DNA from: Halomontanus rarus
Lineage (GTDB): Archaea; Halobacteriota; Halobacteria; Halobacteriales; Natrialbaceae
Assembly: GCF_029338335.1 (NCBI RefSeq)
Contig: NZ_CP119796.1
Length of the DNA stretch: 64,000 nucleotides
Reading direction: 5' to 3' (one strand)
Below the pieces are notes generated by a model, which was given only the letters and a program-made list of their open reading frames with translations, made no database searches and was not told the origin of the DNA. A program made the translations under genes and the position numbers. This document shows positions 41,411 to 50,011 of the stretch, in pieces; within the stretch, counting starts at the first letter, position 1; every line of letters begins with the position of its first letter.

Positions 41411-41508
41411 AGCGGATCTCGGGAGGCGTGTCGTATAATAACACCGTTCGCGCTCGCGCTCGCGTCGTGTACTCGTCGACGAGCCTTCCGAACTCGCCCG
41501 TCGACCTC

Positions 41509-41934
41509 TCAGGGCGACCCGCTCGCGATCACGTGCTGGACGCGCACGAACTCGTCGAACGACATCGGCGCGCGGCGCTCGATCTTCTGTTGGACCTCCG
41601 TGGCGTCGAGGTCGATCTCGAGCTCTCCCGCGAGCGAATCCACGTCCAGCACCGCCGTCGTCATCCCCAGCAGGAGGTGCTCACAGGCCATCTCCACGAT
41701 CGTGTCCGGATCCGGAGTTCCCTCCGCGAGCGCCTGAATCTCGGCCGCTTCCTCGAGTTCGAGGTTCGGAGATTCGCCCTCCAGCAGCGTCTCGAGACGG
41801 TCGGCGTCGACGGACGTCGCGTCGGCGGCGGCCTGGAGACCGACGGCGTCGACGGCCGCGCGCAGGTCGTCGTCGTACTCCGTCCGCAGGGCGGCCGGTG
41901 ACTCGGGCGCCTGCATTCGCTGTTCGTAGAACAT
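41509..41934 (-). CDS. DUF5791-like haloarchaeal protein
   Basis: The 141-residue protein starts MFYEQRMQAPESPAALRTEYDDDLRAAVDA and continues through a helix-rich acidic body to VQQKIERRAPMSFDEFVRVQHVIASGSP, a pattern I associate with DUF5791 (from memory). Residues 30-85 could form a helix-turn-helix-like helical domain. No function is known to me. It is divergent from cetZ across about 260 bases. Confidence 0.8.
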   Translation of the reverse strand: MFYEQRMQAPESPAALRTEYDDDLRAAVDAVGLQAAADATSVDADRLETLLEGESPNLELEEAAEIQALAEGTPDPDTIVEMACEHLLLGMTTAVLDVDSLAGELEIDLDATEVQQKIERRAPMSFDEFVRVQHVIASGSP

Positions 41935-42193
41935 ACGCTCCCGAACGGACGGTGTCGGCAAAGGGGTTATCATCTCGACGGTCTCGGCGGTACCGGGACC
42001 GTCCTCGACGCTCGGTTGCGCGTCCCACCCGATGGGTGCGCTCCCTGCTCGAGCGATCGGAGACGGTTCGGTCGCGGCTCGGCTACCGTCGGCCGTCCGT
42101 CGACGGTCTGATTTGCCGAGTCGGCGTCCGGATCGGGACGACTGAACAGTAGTATCCGAAACGTTCAACTTCCCATCGTCGAATGTCATCGTC

Positions 42194-43273
42194 ATGAAAG
42201 TAGCCCTCATCGGCGTCGGTCAGGCCGGCGGGAAGGTGACCGAACGGCTGGCCGGTTTCGACGCGGAGATGGGATTCGGTGCGGTACAGGGTGCCCTCGC
42301 GATCAACTCCGCACAGGCGGACCTCCAGTCGCTGTCCATCGAGACGCAACTCATCGGTCAGGACCGAGTCAACGGTCACGGCGTCGGCGGTGACAACGAA
42401 CTCGGCGCCGAAGTGATGCAGTCGGACATCCAAGAAGTGATCAACGCCCTCGACGGCCACGTCACCTCGCGGGCGGAGGCGATCTGGGTCGTCGCCGGCC
42501 TCGGCGGGGGGACCGGAAGCGGCGGCGCGCCCGCGCTCGTCCACGAACTCCAGCGGGTCTACGACGTCCCGATCTACGCGCTCGGTATCCTTCCGGGACA
42601 GAACGAGGGGTCGCTCTATCAGGCCAACGCCGGTCGATCGCTGAAGACCGTCGTTCGCGAGGCCGACTCGACGCTGCTGATCGACAACGACGCCTGGCAC
42701 GAACAGGGCGAGAGCGTCGAGGGCGCCTTCGACACCATCAACGACAAGATCGCCCAGCGGGTCGGCCTGCTGTTCGCCTCTGGCGAAGCGATCGAGGGCG
42801 TCGGCGAGAGCGTCGTCGACTCGAGCGAGGTCATCAACACCCTCCGACAGGGCGGTATCTCGGTCCTCGGCTACGCCAGCGCGGTCGCCGCCGAAGACAG
42901 CGCGGAGAACATCAACACGGTGATGAGCGTCTCCCGACAGGCGTTACTGACGGGGACCAGCCTTCCCGACGCGACGGCGGCGGAGGCCGCGCTGCTGGTC
43001 GTCGCCGGCGAACCCGACCGGATTCCGCGGAAGGGTGTCGAGAAGTCCCGGCGGTGGCTCGAGGACGAGACCGGAAGCATGCAGGTTCGTGGCGGGGACT
43101 TCCCGCTGGGGAGCGAGCGACTGGCCGCGCTCGTCCTGCTGGGCGGTGCGGAACGGTCGGATCGGATCGGCGAGTTCCTCGAACGGGCCAAGCAGGCCCA
43201 GACGGAGCAGGACGAACCGGAGACAGATCCCGCGGAAGCGTTCGCCGACGATCGACTCGAGAACCTGTTTTAG
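42194..43273 (+). CDS. CetZ-family tubulin/FtsZ-like protein
   Basis: CetZ proteins are archaeal tubulin-superfamily GTPases that polymerise at the membrane and control cell shape. In this 359-residue member the nucleotide pocket is LIGVGQAGGK (T1), AINSAQADL, and the signature loop VVAGLGGGTGSGGAPAL. The T7-like segment is FDTINDKIAQRVGL. The C-terminal subdomain carries GGDFPLGSERLAALVLLGGAE and an acidic tail ending DDRLENLF. It is shorter than CetZ1 (395 in Haloferax). A four-codon ORF overlaps its ATG. Confidence 0.92.
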   Translation: MKVALIGVGQAGGKVTERLAGFDAEMGFGAVQGALAINSAQADLQSLSIETQLIGQDRVNGHGVGGDNELGAEVMQSDIQEVINALDGHVTSRAEAIWVVAGLGGGTGSGGAPALVHELQRVYDVPIYALGILPGQNEGSLYQANAGRSLKTVVREADSTLLIDNDAWHEQGESVEGAFDTINDKIAQRVGLLFASGEAIEGVGESVVDSSEVINTLRQGGISVLGYASAVAAEDSAENINTVMSVSRQALLTGTSLPDATAAEAALLVVAGEPDRIPRKGVEKSRRWLEDETGSMQVRGGDFPLGSERLAALVLLGGAERSDRIGEFLERAKQAQTEQDEPETDPAEAFADDRLENLF

Positions 43274-43289
43274 GGCCGGTGTTTTTTGC

Positions 43290-43451
43290 TTACTGCTCGG
43301 CCTCGTTCCCGACGACGGTAACCGTCACCGCCCGACACGAACACTCGTAGGCGCGCCGCGTTCCCGCGTCGGTGGTCATCGAGAGGATCAGCCGCTCGTC
43401 ACCGAGCGGCGCGTCACAGTTGTCGCACGTACACGAGAGTTGTTCGAGCAT
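43290..43451 (-). CDS. 53-residue zinc-binding microprotein
   Basis: The peptide MLEQLSCTCDNCDAP continues to a central segment and then RAYECSCRAVTVTVV. Four to five cysteines (CTCDNC, CSC) could bind one zinc. An in-frame ATG ten codons upstream is less likely because the added residues lack the pattern. It converges on cetZ, 16 bases apart. I recognise no characterised relative; it joins the set of small zinc proteins in this window. Confidence 0.65.
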   Translation of the reverse strand: MLEQLSCTCDNCDAPLGDERLILSMTTDAGTRRAYECSCRAVTVTVVGNEAEQ

Positions 43452-43611
43452 GTTCTTCTCTGGAAGCGAGAGGCACGTCAAGGTACGTCAACAGGGGAGC
43501 GAAAGTGAAAGTGGACGTGAACGTGAAAGTGGATTCGAACTGCACGTCCGTCACCGCCGAACGTCGCACGCGGCGGAACATCTATTTCGTCGGGGTTCGG
43601 TTGCTGTGGTA

Positions 43612-45501
43612 ATGGCTGGCAAGTGGACAGGGGGAATCGTGACGGGGACGAACGGCGACGAGCCGCCGACCGTCGAGGAGTGGGTACCCGTGACCGTTCC
43701 GGGGCGGTCGACGGCCTTCACCGGGGCCGACGGACCGATCGCGTACCGGACGACGTTCGCCGACCCGAGGCGTTTCTCGGCGGAACGCACGCGTCTCACC
43801 TTGCGCGGTGCGTACGGACGGGCACGCGTCTGGCTCAACGGAACACTGCTGGGCGAGCACAGCCCCTACTTCGTCCCGGCCCAGTTCGATTTCGATCCAC
43901 AGGAGACCAACGAGTTGCTCGTCGTCTGTGAGCCGCTGGACGAAAGCGGTGCCGGCGGGATCTACGGAACCGACGCGGTACCGGCCGAAACGGGGGTCCC
44001 GGGAATCTGGTGGGGTGTCGAGTTGCAGGTCAGGCCACCGACGTTCGTCAGTTCGCTCGCGGCTGTTCCCCGATTAACCGACGACGGTGCGGAGATCGAG
44101 GCCGAGGTGACGGTCGACGCCGGCGAGGCGATCGACGACGCCGTGACGCTCTCGTTGCGCCCGGAGGGGTTCCGCGGCGGCGGTTCGATGGAACGGGTGG
44201 CCGTCCGGGCCGACGCCGGCGAGCGGGTGACGGTCTCGAAGTCCCTCGAGGTTCGAGACCCGTCCCTGTGGTGGCCCCGCGGGTACGGCCCGCAGCACCG
44301 CTACACCGTCCGGGCGAAAGTCGGCGAGGAGAGCGCCGAGCGAACGGTCGGACTCAGAACGATCGAGCGCGACGAGGAGGGACTGGTCGTCAACGGCCGT
44401 CGCGTTCGGGTTCGAGGGATCAACCGTCGGCCGAGCGTGGGCGAAGACGCGTCCGAGGACGTCCGGCGAGCGATCGACGCGAACGCGACTCTCGTGCGCG
44501 CCCGCGGACACGTCCCATCATCCGACTTCTACGCGGCGTGTGACGAAGCCGGGTTGCTCGTCTGGCAGGATATCCCGCTCGCGGGAGACGAATTCGAGTT
44601 CGACGTCGACCGGGCGACGGCGCTTCTCGAGTCGATCGCGACGACCTACGGCTCGCATCCAAGCCTCGCGATGTACGGGATTCGAGATGATCCCTCCGAG
44701 CCGTTCGCCGATCCGCTGGGGTCGGGGACGCTGGCGAAACTGCGATTTCGGTGGCGGGCGTGGCGTGCCTCGGGCGGCCACGCCGACGCCGATGCGGCGG
44801 CGGTCGCGGCGACGGTCCCCGACGACAGACCCGTCGTATCCGTCGCCGGCCAACCGGGACTCGACCCGGCGGCTGCGCACCTCTCGCCGGGCTGGCGCTA
44901 CCTCGAGGCCGACGATGTCGACTGGTTGCTCGAGCGGTATCCCGACCTCGGTCGGGTCGTCGGCGACGTCGAGGCCGGATCGCTGTCGGATACCGCCGAG
45001 AGCTCGGATCCGACGTCGATCCCCGGACTCGACGCGTCGATCCTCGAGCGCCGAGCCGACGGTGTCGAGGCCTCCCAAACAGTTCAGGCGGCGACGTTGA
45101 AGACGGTCGTGGAGGCGCTCCGACGACACGGGAGCGGGATTCTCGTCGCCGGAACGCTCCGGGACGCGGCGACCGGCGGCGGAGTGGGCGTGCTCTCGGC
45201 CGACGGGACGACGAAGCCGGCCTTCGACGCCCTCGCCGACGCCTACGAACCCGTACAGGCGGTCCTCGACGGTCCGGCCGAGCCCGGTTCGGTCGGGCTC
45301 GCGCTACTCAACGAGACCAGTGAGCGCGTCGACACCACCGTCGCCTGGCGGGCCGGCGACGAGGGGGGAGAGATCAGTGCGGTCGCCGACGCCTTCGTGT
45401 CGACCCCCCTCGAGACAGTCGAAATACCGTCGACTGCATCCGAACTCACCCTCGAGTTCGCGGTCGACGGCCGACCGGTTCGGAACAGCTATCGTTTATA
45501 A
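43612..45501 (+). CDS. Glycoside hydrolase family 2-like protein with altered catalytic motif
   Basis: The 629-residue protein has GH2 architecture: an N-terminal jelly-roll (PIAYRTTFADPRRF, RVWLNGTLLGEHSPYFVPAQFDF), an Ig-like domain (EIEAEVTVDAG to SLWWPRGYGPQHRYTV), and a TIM-barrel part (VRVRGINRRPSV, DFYAACDEAGLLVWQDIPLAG). The barrel strand that normally ends in NE, holding the acid/base glutamate, reads MYGIRDDPSE, with Asp359-Asp360 there instead. It may be inactive or bind sugar only. No signal peptide is clear, so a cytoplasmic role is likely. A CTATTTC box about 26 bases before the ATG suggests leaderless transcription. Confidence 0.75.
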   Translation: MAGKWTGGIVTGTNGDEPPTVEEWVPVTVPGRSTAFTGADGPIAYRTTFADPRRFSAERTRLTLRGAYGRARVWLNGTLLGEHSPYFVPAQFDFDPQETNELLVVCEPLDESGAGGIYGTDAVPAETGVPGIWWGVELQVRPPTFVSSLAAVPRLTDDGAEIEAEVTVDAGEAIDDAVTLSLRPEGFRGGGSMERVAVRADAGERVTVSKSLEVRDPSLWWPRGYGPQHRYTVRAKVGEESAERTVGLRTIERDEEGLVVNGRRVRVRGINRRPSVGEDASEDVRRAIDANATLVRARGHVPSSDFYAACDEAGLLVWQDIPLAGDEFEFDVDRATALLESIATTYGSHPSLAMYGIRDDPSEPFADPLGSGTLAKLRFRWRAWRASGGHADADAAAVAATVPDDRPVVSVAGQPGLDPAAAHLSPGWRYLEADDVDWLLERYPDLGRVVGDVEAGSLSDTAESSDPTSIPGLDASILERRADGVEASQTVQAATLKTVVEALRRHGSGILVAGTLRDAATGGGVGVLSADGTTKPAFDALADAYEPVQAVLDGPAEPGSVGLALLNETSERVDTTVAWRAGDEGGEISAVADAFVSTPLETVEIPSTASELTLEFAVDGRPVRNSYRL

Positions 45502-45582
45502 CCTCCGCCCACCCCCATGTGAATCGATTACACGGTCCGAGGGGGCGCCTGCTAACGGTTTTCACGGTTGCGTACACCGGTA

Positions 45583-45596
45583 CCTTTAAATGGTGT
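45583..45596 (+). promoter_or_regulatory. Core promoter of the coiled-coil gene
   Basis: ACCTTTAAATGG is a good BRE/TATA-like element. With the usual spacing, transcription would start near 45616, leaving a leader of about 125 bases before the ATG at 45741, unusually long for this mostly leaderless genome. Confidence 0.6.
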
Positions 45597-45740
45597 GGAG
45601 CAATAGTTACGGGTACCAGAACGCCACCGGGGCGCGTATCGCTCGATGATCGATGACAGGAATCTTACTCACCGAGGTTTCGCAGATCGTGAGCCGACGC
45701 GCCGTCCGGTGCGGGTATGGCACAGAGGTTTGACTAACAC

Positions 45741-46622
45741 ATGGTAGACGAATCGAAAAACGTAGAACTCACAGAGGACGATCTCGAGAACAAATCGAAG
45801 GGGCAGCTCATCAAGATGGCCGGGCAGCTCCGAGACCGACGAAACGAACTCAACCAGATGGCTTCCGAGCGCGCTTCCAAGCGCGACGATCTGAACGCGA
45901 AGACTCGCGAGAAGGTCGACGAGGCCCAGGAACACCGCGAGAAGCGTGACGAGCTCAACGAGCAGGTTCAAGAACACAAAGAGAGCCGCAACGAGCTCAA
46001 CGCGGAGGCCAACAAGCTGTTCGACCGCGTCGAGAAGCTCAAGTCGGACATGGAACTCGACGAGGGAAAGGACCTCGAACAGCTCGAGGAGGAGATCGAA
46101 CAGCTCGAGTTCAAACAGCAAACCGAGGTCCTCTCGAGTGAAGAAGAGCGTGAACTCATCGAGAAGATCGAGGGCAAGCGCGAGGAGTACGCCGACCGCA
46201 AGGAGAAACTCGACCAGAACGACGATCTCGAAGGACTCGTCGAGGAGGCCGAGGAGGTCCGCTCGGAAGCGTCCCAGCACCACCAGAAGGTCACGGAGCT
46301 CGCGGATCAGGCCCAGGAACACCACAACCAGATGATCGAGGCCTATCGCGAGGCCGACGACATCCGTGACGAGGCTGACGAGATGCACGAGTCTTTCGTC
46401 GAGGCCCAGGAGGCCGCCGACCAGCACCACGAGGACTTCGTCCGCGTCCAGAAGCGCCTGCGCGAGATGGACAAAAAGGAAGAGAAACAGCGCAAGTCCC
46501 AGCGCGACAAGAAGAAGGAAGCGGCCAAAGAGGAGGCCGAGGAGATCTATCAGAAGTTCAAGGAAGGCGAAACCCTCGACACCGAGGACCTGATGAAACT
46601 CCAGAAGACCGGCCTGCTCTAA
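45741..46622 (+). CDS. Long coiled-coil protein (COG1340-like)
   Basis: The 293-residue protein is almost entirely alpha-helical coiled coil, rich in Glu, Lys, Gln and Arg (ELNQMASERASKRDDLNAKTREKVDEAQEHREKRDELNEQ), with heptad-like hydrophobic spacing and a helix-rich C-terminus ending LQKTGLL. It is homologous to conserved archaeal COG1340 coiled-coil proteins of unknown function; a cytoskeletal or scaffold role is conceivable. High Lys content is unusual among the acidic neighbours. The promoter lies far upstream and a short ORF overlaps the start codon. Confidence 0.85.
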   Translation: MVDESKNVELTEDDLENKSKGQLIKMAGQLRDRRNELNQMASERASKRDDLNAKTREKVDEAQEHREKRDELNEQVQEHKESRNELNAEANKLFDRVEKLKSDMELDEGKDLEQLEEEIEQLEFKQQTEVLSSEEERELIEKIEGKREEYADRKEKLDQNDDLEGLVEEAEEVRSEASQHHQKVTELADQAQEHHNQMIEAYREADDIRDEADEMHESFVEAQEAADQHHEDFVRVQKRLREMDKKEEKQRKSQRDKKKEAAKEEAEEIYQKFKEGETLDTEDLMKLQKTGLL

Positions 46623-46770
46623 CTCCGCTCGTTTACCTCGTGTCTTTCTTTCTCCCGTTTTCTCACTTCGAGTCGTAGGCTGTCGTCGGGAATTCTCGAG
46701 TCGGTTCCGTATCCGAGGTCGGATTCGAGCGAGAAACCACTGATGATTGATCATTAGCAACAGCCACGAG

Positions 46771-46781
46771 TCTTTTTACAC
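46771..46781 (+). promoter_or_regulatory. Core promoter of the sensor kinase
   Basis: CTTTTTACACG is centred about 26 bases before the ATG at 46802, predicting a leaderless transcript starting at or next to the start codon. Confidence 0.5.
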
Positions 46782-46801
46782 GAAGCGCGAAACGTGTGTG
46801 T

Positions 46802-48766
46802 ATGGCAAGCGAACGTGTGACCGTTCTCTCCCTCGGATTGACGCCCGAGGAACGCGATGCGGTCGCCGATATCGAACGCGTGAGGTCGGTCACGTGCAGT
46901 ACGTCCGACGCTCTTCACGATCGTCTCACGGCGGATCGACCGCCGTGTGTGGTGGTCGGCCACGACCCGCCAGCCATCGACGGCGTCGACATCGTCGAGC
47001 GGGTCGTCGACGTGGACCCGGATCTGCCGGTCGTGGTCTTCGCGGAGAGCGACGACGATGCACTCGCTGCTGACGTCGTCTCGGTTGGCGCAACCGAGTA
47101 CGTCCCCCGGCGACGTGGGACCGGAGCGCTCGCGGACGCGATCGGGGCCGCCCTCGAGACGGGCGAGCGTCGTCGACGGCAGGCACGCGACAGCGCGATG
47201 CTGACGGAAATTTTGGATCGCGCGCCGTTCGAAATTTACGTCAAAGATGTGGACGCTCGTCACCTCCGGTCGACCAAGACAGTTCGACACGACGACGCGG
47301 CGGGGAAGACGGAACCCGAATTTGCGGACGAAGGACGAGCGGAGGAGATATACCGCAAGGATCGACAGGCGCTCGAGCAGCGGGAGGCGATCGTCGGCGA
47401 CCTGAGTCGATACGAGGTTCAGAACCACGCGATCGACAATCACGACTCGGGGTGGCTCCGGACGTGGAAGTACCCCTGGTACGAGGACGGCGAGTTACAG
47501 GGACTAGTCGGGTTCACCCAAGACGTTACGGGTGTCGAAGAGACGAGTCGGGAACTCACCCAGAAGAACCGCCTCCTCTCGCAGTTCGCCAGCGTCGTCT
47601 CTCACGACCTTCGAAATCCGCTGAACATCGCGCAGGGATATCTCGAGATAGCACGCGAGACCGGCGACGAGGAGACGTTCGACGATATCGAACAGTCCCA
47701 TCAGCGGATGAACGAGATCATCGAAGATCTCATCCGTTTGACTCGAGACAGTAGCCCCGGATCGTCCCAGTCTTCGCTCGAGATCGCGGCGGCGGCCCGT
47801 CACGCCTGGGGAACGGTCGACACCGGCTCGGCGACGCTGCACGTCGACGCGGGGGCGGAGCTGATCGTCGCGGACGACGGACTGCTCCAGCAGATCTTCG
47901 AGAACCTGTTTCGAAACGCCGTAGAACACGGCGGTGAAGACGTGACGGTCACCGTCGGACTCGAGCCGGATCTGAGAGGGTTCTACATCGCCGACGATGG
48001 TCCCGGATTGCCGACGGACGTCTGCGAGCGGTTGAACGCGGGCGAGTTCACCGAAGGTGGACTGGGCGTCAACATCGTCCGGACGATCGCGGACAGACAC
48101 GAGTGGGCCCTCGAGGCGAGTGAGAGCGAGGGTGGCGGTGCCAGATTTACGTTCACGGGGTGTCTGCTCATCTCGAACCCGGGAACCGAAACCGTCGACC
48201 GCCGGTCACGAACGCTGACCGACGCCCACACCGTCGGTGACGTCGATCCGGGTGAGCATCGCCGCGATAGTAACGGATGGTCGGTGACGGGGACGGGCAG
48301 AAACCTTTGGCGAAACGTCAACGAGTTCTACTTCGTCTCCGGGGTCGCCGACGGCGACGTCGACTTCGTCGGGCGGATCGCCGACTTCTCGGCCGGAAAC
48401 AAGTCGGCAAAGGCGGGATTGATGGTCAGAAGCGGTACCGAGCCCGGTTCCCCGCACGGATTCATCGGCTGTACTCACAAGATGGGCACCGAGGCGCTCT
48501 GGCAACTCGAGTCCGACGCCGGCACGCAGAGCCAACTCGTCAGGGACGACGCCACGCCGCCGATCTGGTACCGGCTCAAACGCGAGGGGAACGTCGTGAC
48601 GACGTTCACCTCCGCGGACGGCGACGATTGGCGCCCCGTCGCGGAACAGCGACTCCCGCTCGAGGAGCGTGCGCTGTACGGGCTCGTCGTCGTCGATCAC
48701 AGCCGCGACGAGCACGCAGTCGCACGGTTCGAGGACGTTTCGCTCGCCGAAGTCTCCTGGGGGTAG
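46802..48766 (+). CDS. Soluble histidine kinase fused to a secreted-type beta-sandwich domain
   Basis: Order of domains in 654 residues: receiver-like module (about 5-118), PAS (about 130-245), HisKA with phospho-acceptor His268 in SVVSHDLRNPL, HATPase with N372 (ENLFRNAVEHG), ADDGPGLP and GLGVNIVRTIADRHEW, then an about 175-residue C-terminal domain (DFVGRIADFSAGNKSAKAGLMVRSG, PPIWYRLKREGNVVTTFTSADGDDW, VVVDHSRDEHAVARFEDVSL). The last looks like the DUF1349-type concanavalin-like sandwich usually found in secreted carbohydrate-related proteins. The receiver lacks its phospho-acceptor Asp: VVGHDPPAIDG has Gly53 where haloarchaeal relatives have Asp. No transmembrane helix is seen. Confidence 0.85.
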   Translation: MASERVTVLSLGLTPEERDAVADIERVRSVTCSTSDALHDRLTADRPPCVVVGHDPPAIDGVDIVERVVDVDPDLPVVVFAESDDDALAADVVSVGATEYVPRRRGTGALADAIGAALETGERRRRQARDSAMLTEILDRAPFEIYVKDVDARHLRSTKTVRHDDAAGKTEPEFADEGRAEEIYRKDRQALEQREAIVGDLSRYEVQNHAIDNHDSGWLRTWKYPWYEDGELQGLVGFTQDVTGVEETSRELTQKNRLLSQFASVVSHDLRNPLNIAQGYLEIARETGDEETFDDIEQSHQRMNEIIEDLIRLTRDSSPGSSQSSLEIAAAARHAWGTVDTGSATLHVDAGAELIVADDGLLQQIFENLFRNAVEHGGEDVTVTVGLEPDLRGFYIADDGPGLPTDVCERLNAGEFTEGGLGVNIVRTIADRHEWALEASESEGGGARFTFTGCLLISNPGTETVDRRSRTLTDAHTVGDVDPGEHRRDSNGWSVTGTGRNLWRNVNEFYFVSGVADGDVDFVGRIADFSAGNKSAKAGLMVRSGTEPGSPHGFIGCTHKMGTEALWQLESDAGTQSQLVRDDATPPIWYRLKREGNVVTTFTSADGDDWRPVAEQRLPLEERALYGLVVVDHSRDEHAVARFEDVSLAEVSWG

Positions 48767-48830
48767 TCGATTCTCGCCAGGACAGTCGCTGGACGGGTCC
48801 GGCGTGTCGCGCGCAGTTCGGGTGACGACC

Positions 48831-48840
48831 AAGCTTAACA
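48831..48840 (+). promoter_or_regulatory. TATA-like box before the sppA leader ORF
   Basis: AAGCTTAACA is centred about 27 bases before the ATG at 48864 of a 12-residue leader ORF and about 62 bases before sppA. The predicted transcript therefore starts at the mini-ORF. Confidence 0.5.
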
Positions 48841-48863
48841 CATCGGCTCCCCCAGATGCTGGC

Positions 48864-48902
48864 ATGACCCGTGTTCGACCTCGAGGTGTTCGCCCGAAAT
48901 GA
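48864..48902 (+). CDS. 12-residue leader ORF overlapping the sppA start
   Basis: The ORF reads MTRVRPRGVRPK and stops at the TGA inside ATGA that also contains the sppA ATG. The predicted start of transcription coincides with its ATG. The arginine/proline-rich peptide has no domain. It may couple translation of sppA to initiation here; a chance overlap is not excluded. Confidence 0.35.
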   Translation: MTRVRPRGVRPK

Positions 48903-49894
48903 GTCGGGCCCGCTCTCTCGGACGGCTGGCGGTCGTTTTGCTCGGAGCAGGGCTGTTCGCCATTGTCGGTATCGCACTGTTCGTCGTCTATCCGGAGACG
49001 CTCACCGACCTCTTCGGCGTTCTCGCCGCGCTCGCGCTCGTCGTCGTCGGCGTGAAAGTCGCGGGATCGGTTGCCGGCTCGCTGTTTCCCGGCTACGACG
49101 TCGCCGAAGTCGCCGTCGAGGGGCCGATCACGCGCGATGGGGGCGGCGGCTCGTTGCCCTCGAGTCCGCGCGGGACGCCCGCAGACGATATCGTCGACCA
49201 GATCGAGCGGGCGGCCGAGGAAGACCACGTCGACGCGCTCTTGATGAAACTGAACACGCCCGGCGGCGAGGTCGTCCCGAGCGACGACATTCGACTCGCG
49301 GCCGAACGGTTCGACGGGCCGACGGTCGCGTACACGACCGACGTGTGCGCCAGTGGCGGCTACTGGATCGCCAGCGGTTGTGACGAACTCTGGGCGCGGG
49401 ACGCGAGCATCGTCGGTTCGATCGGCGTCATCGGTTCGCGGGTGAACGCGACGGACCTCGCGGACAAACTGGGCGTCTCCTACGAGGGATTCACCGCCGG
49501 CGAGTACAAGGACGCCGGCACGCCACTCAAGGAGATGGACGACGACGAACGCGCCTACCTGCAGGGACTGATCGACGACTACTACGACCACTTCGTCGAC
49601 CGCGTCAGCGAGGGCCGGGACCTCGAGCCCTCGTTCGTCCGCGAGACCGAAGCTCGGATCTACCTCGGCGAGCACGCACACGAGAACGGACTCGTCGACA
49701 CGATCGGCACTCGCGAGGACGTCGAGGACGCCGTCGCCGACCGCCTCGGCCGCGACTCGATCACCGTCGAGGAGTTCCAGCCCCACCGGTCGCTGGTCCA
49801 GCGCGTAGGAACGAGCGCCCAACGCGTGGCCTACGCCTTCGGAGCCGGGATCGCGGGACTCGTGAGCGATCGCGGGTTCAGGCTCCGAACCTGA
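48899..49894 (+). CDS. sppA: Signal peptide peptidase SppA-like S49 protease
   Basis: The 331-residue S49 serine protease degrades leftover signal peptides. Two N-terminal hydrophobic helices (residues 11-30 and 38-55) anchor it. The catalytic Ser152 is in VCASGGYWIASG and the conserved Lys204 in GEYKDAGTPL, the Ser-Lys dyad of SppA. KLNTPGG at 117-123 is the substrate-binding strand. Length fits archaeal SppA forms with one S49 domain. The ATG overlaps a 12-residue leader ORF and the predicted promoter is upstream of that. Confidence 0.92.
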   Translation: MSRARSLGRLAVVLLGAGLFAIVGIALFVVYPETLTDLFGVLAALALVVVGVKVAGSVAGSLFPGYDVAEVAVEGPITRDGGGGSLPSSPRGTPADDIVDQIERAAEEDHVDALLMKLNTPGGEVVPSDDIRLAAERFDGPTVAYTTDVCASGGYWIASGCDELWARDASIVGSIGVIGSRVNATDLADKLGVSYEGFTAGEYKDAGTPLKEMDDDERAYLQGLIDDYYDHFVDRVSEGRDLEPSFVRETEARIYLGEHAHENGLVDTIGTREDVEDAVADRLGRDSITVEEFQPHRSLVQRVGTSAQRVAYAFGAGIAGLVSDRGFRLRT

Positions 49895-50011
49895 GTCGCT
49901 CGCGGCGAACTCCTCGACCTCCTCGAACGAGTACGAGTCGGCGGATTCGACCGCCGGAGGCGGTCCGAACGAGTAAGTGGTTTTATCGTCACGCAGAATG
50001 CATCAGCGACC

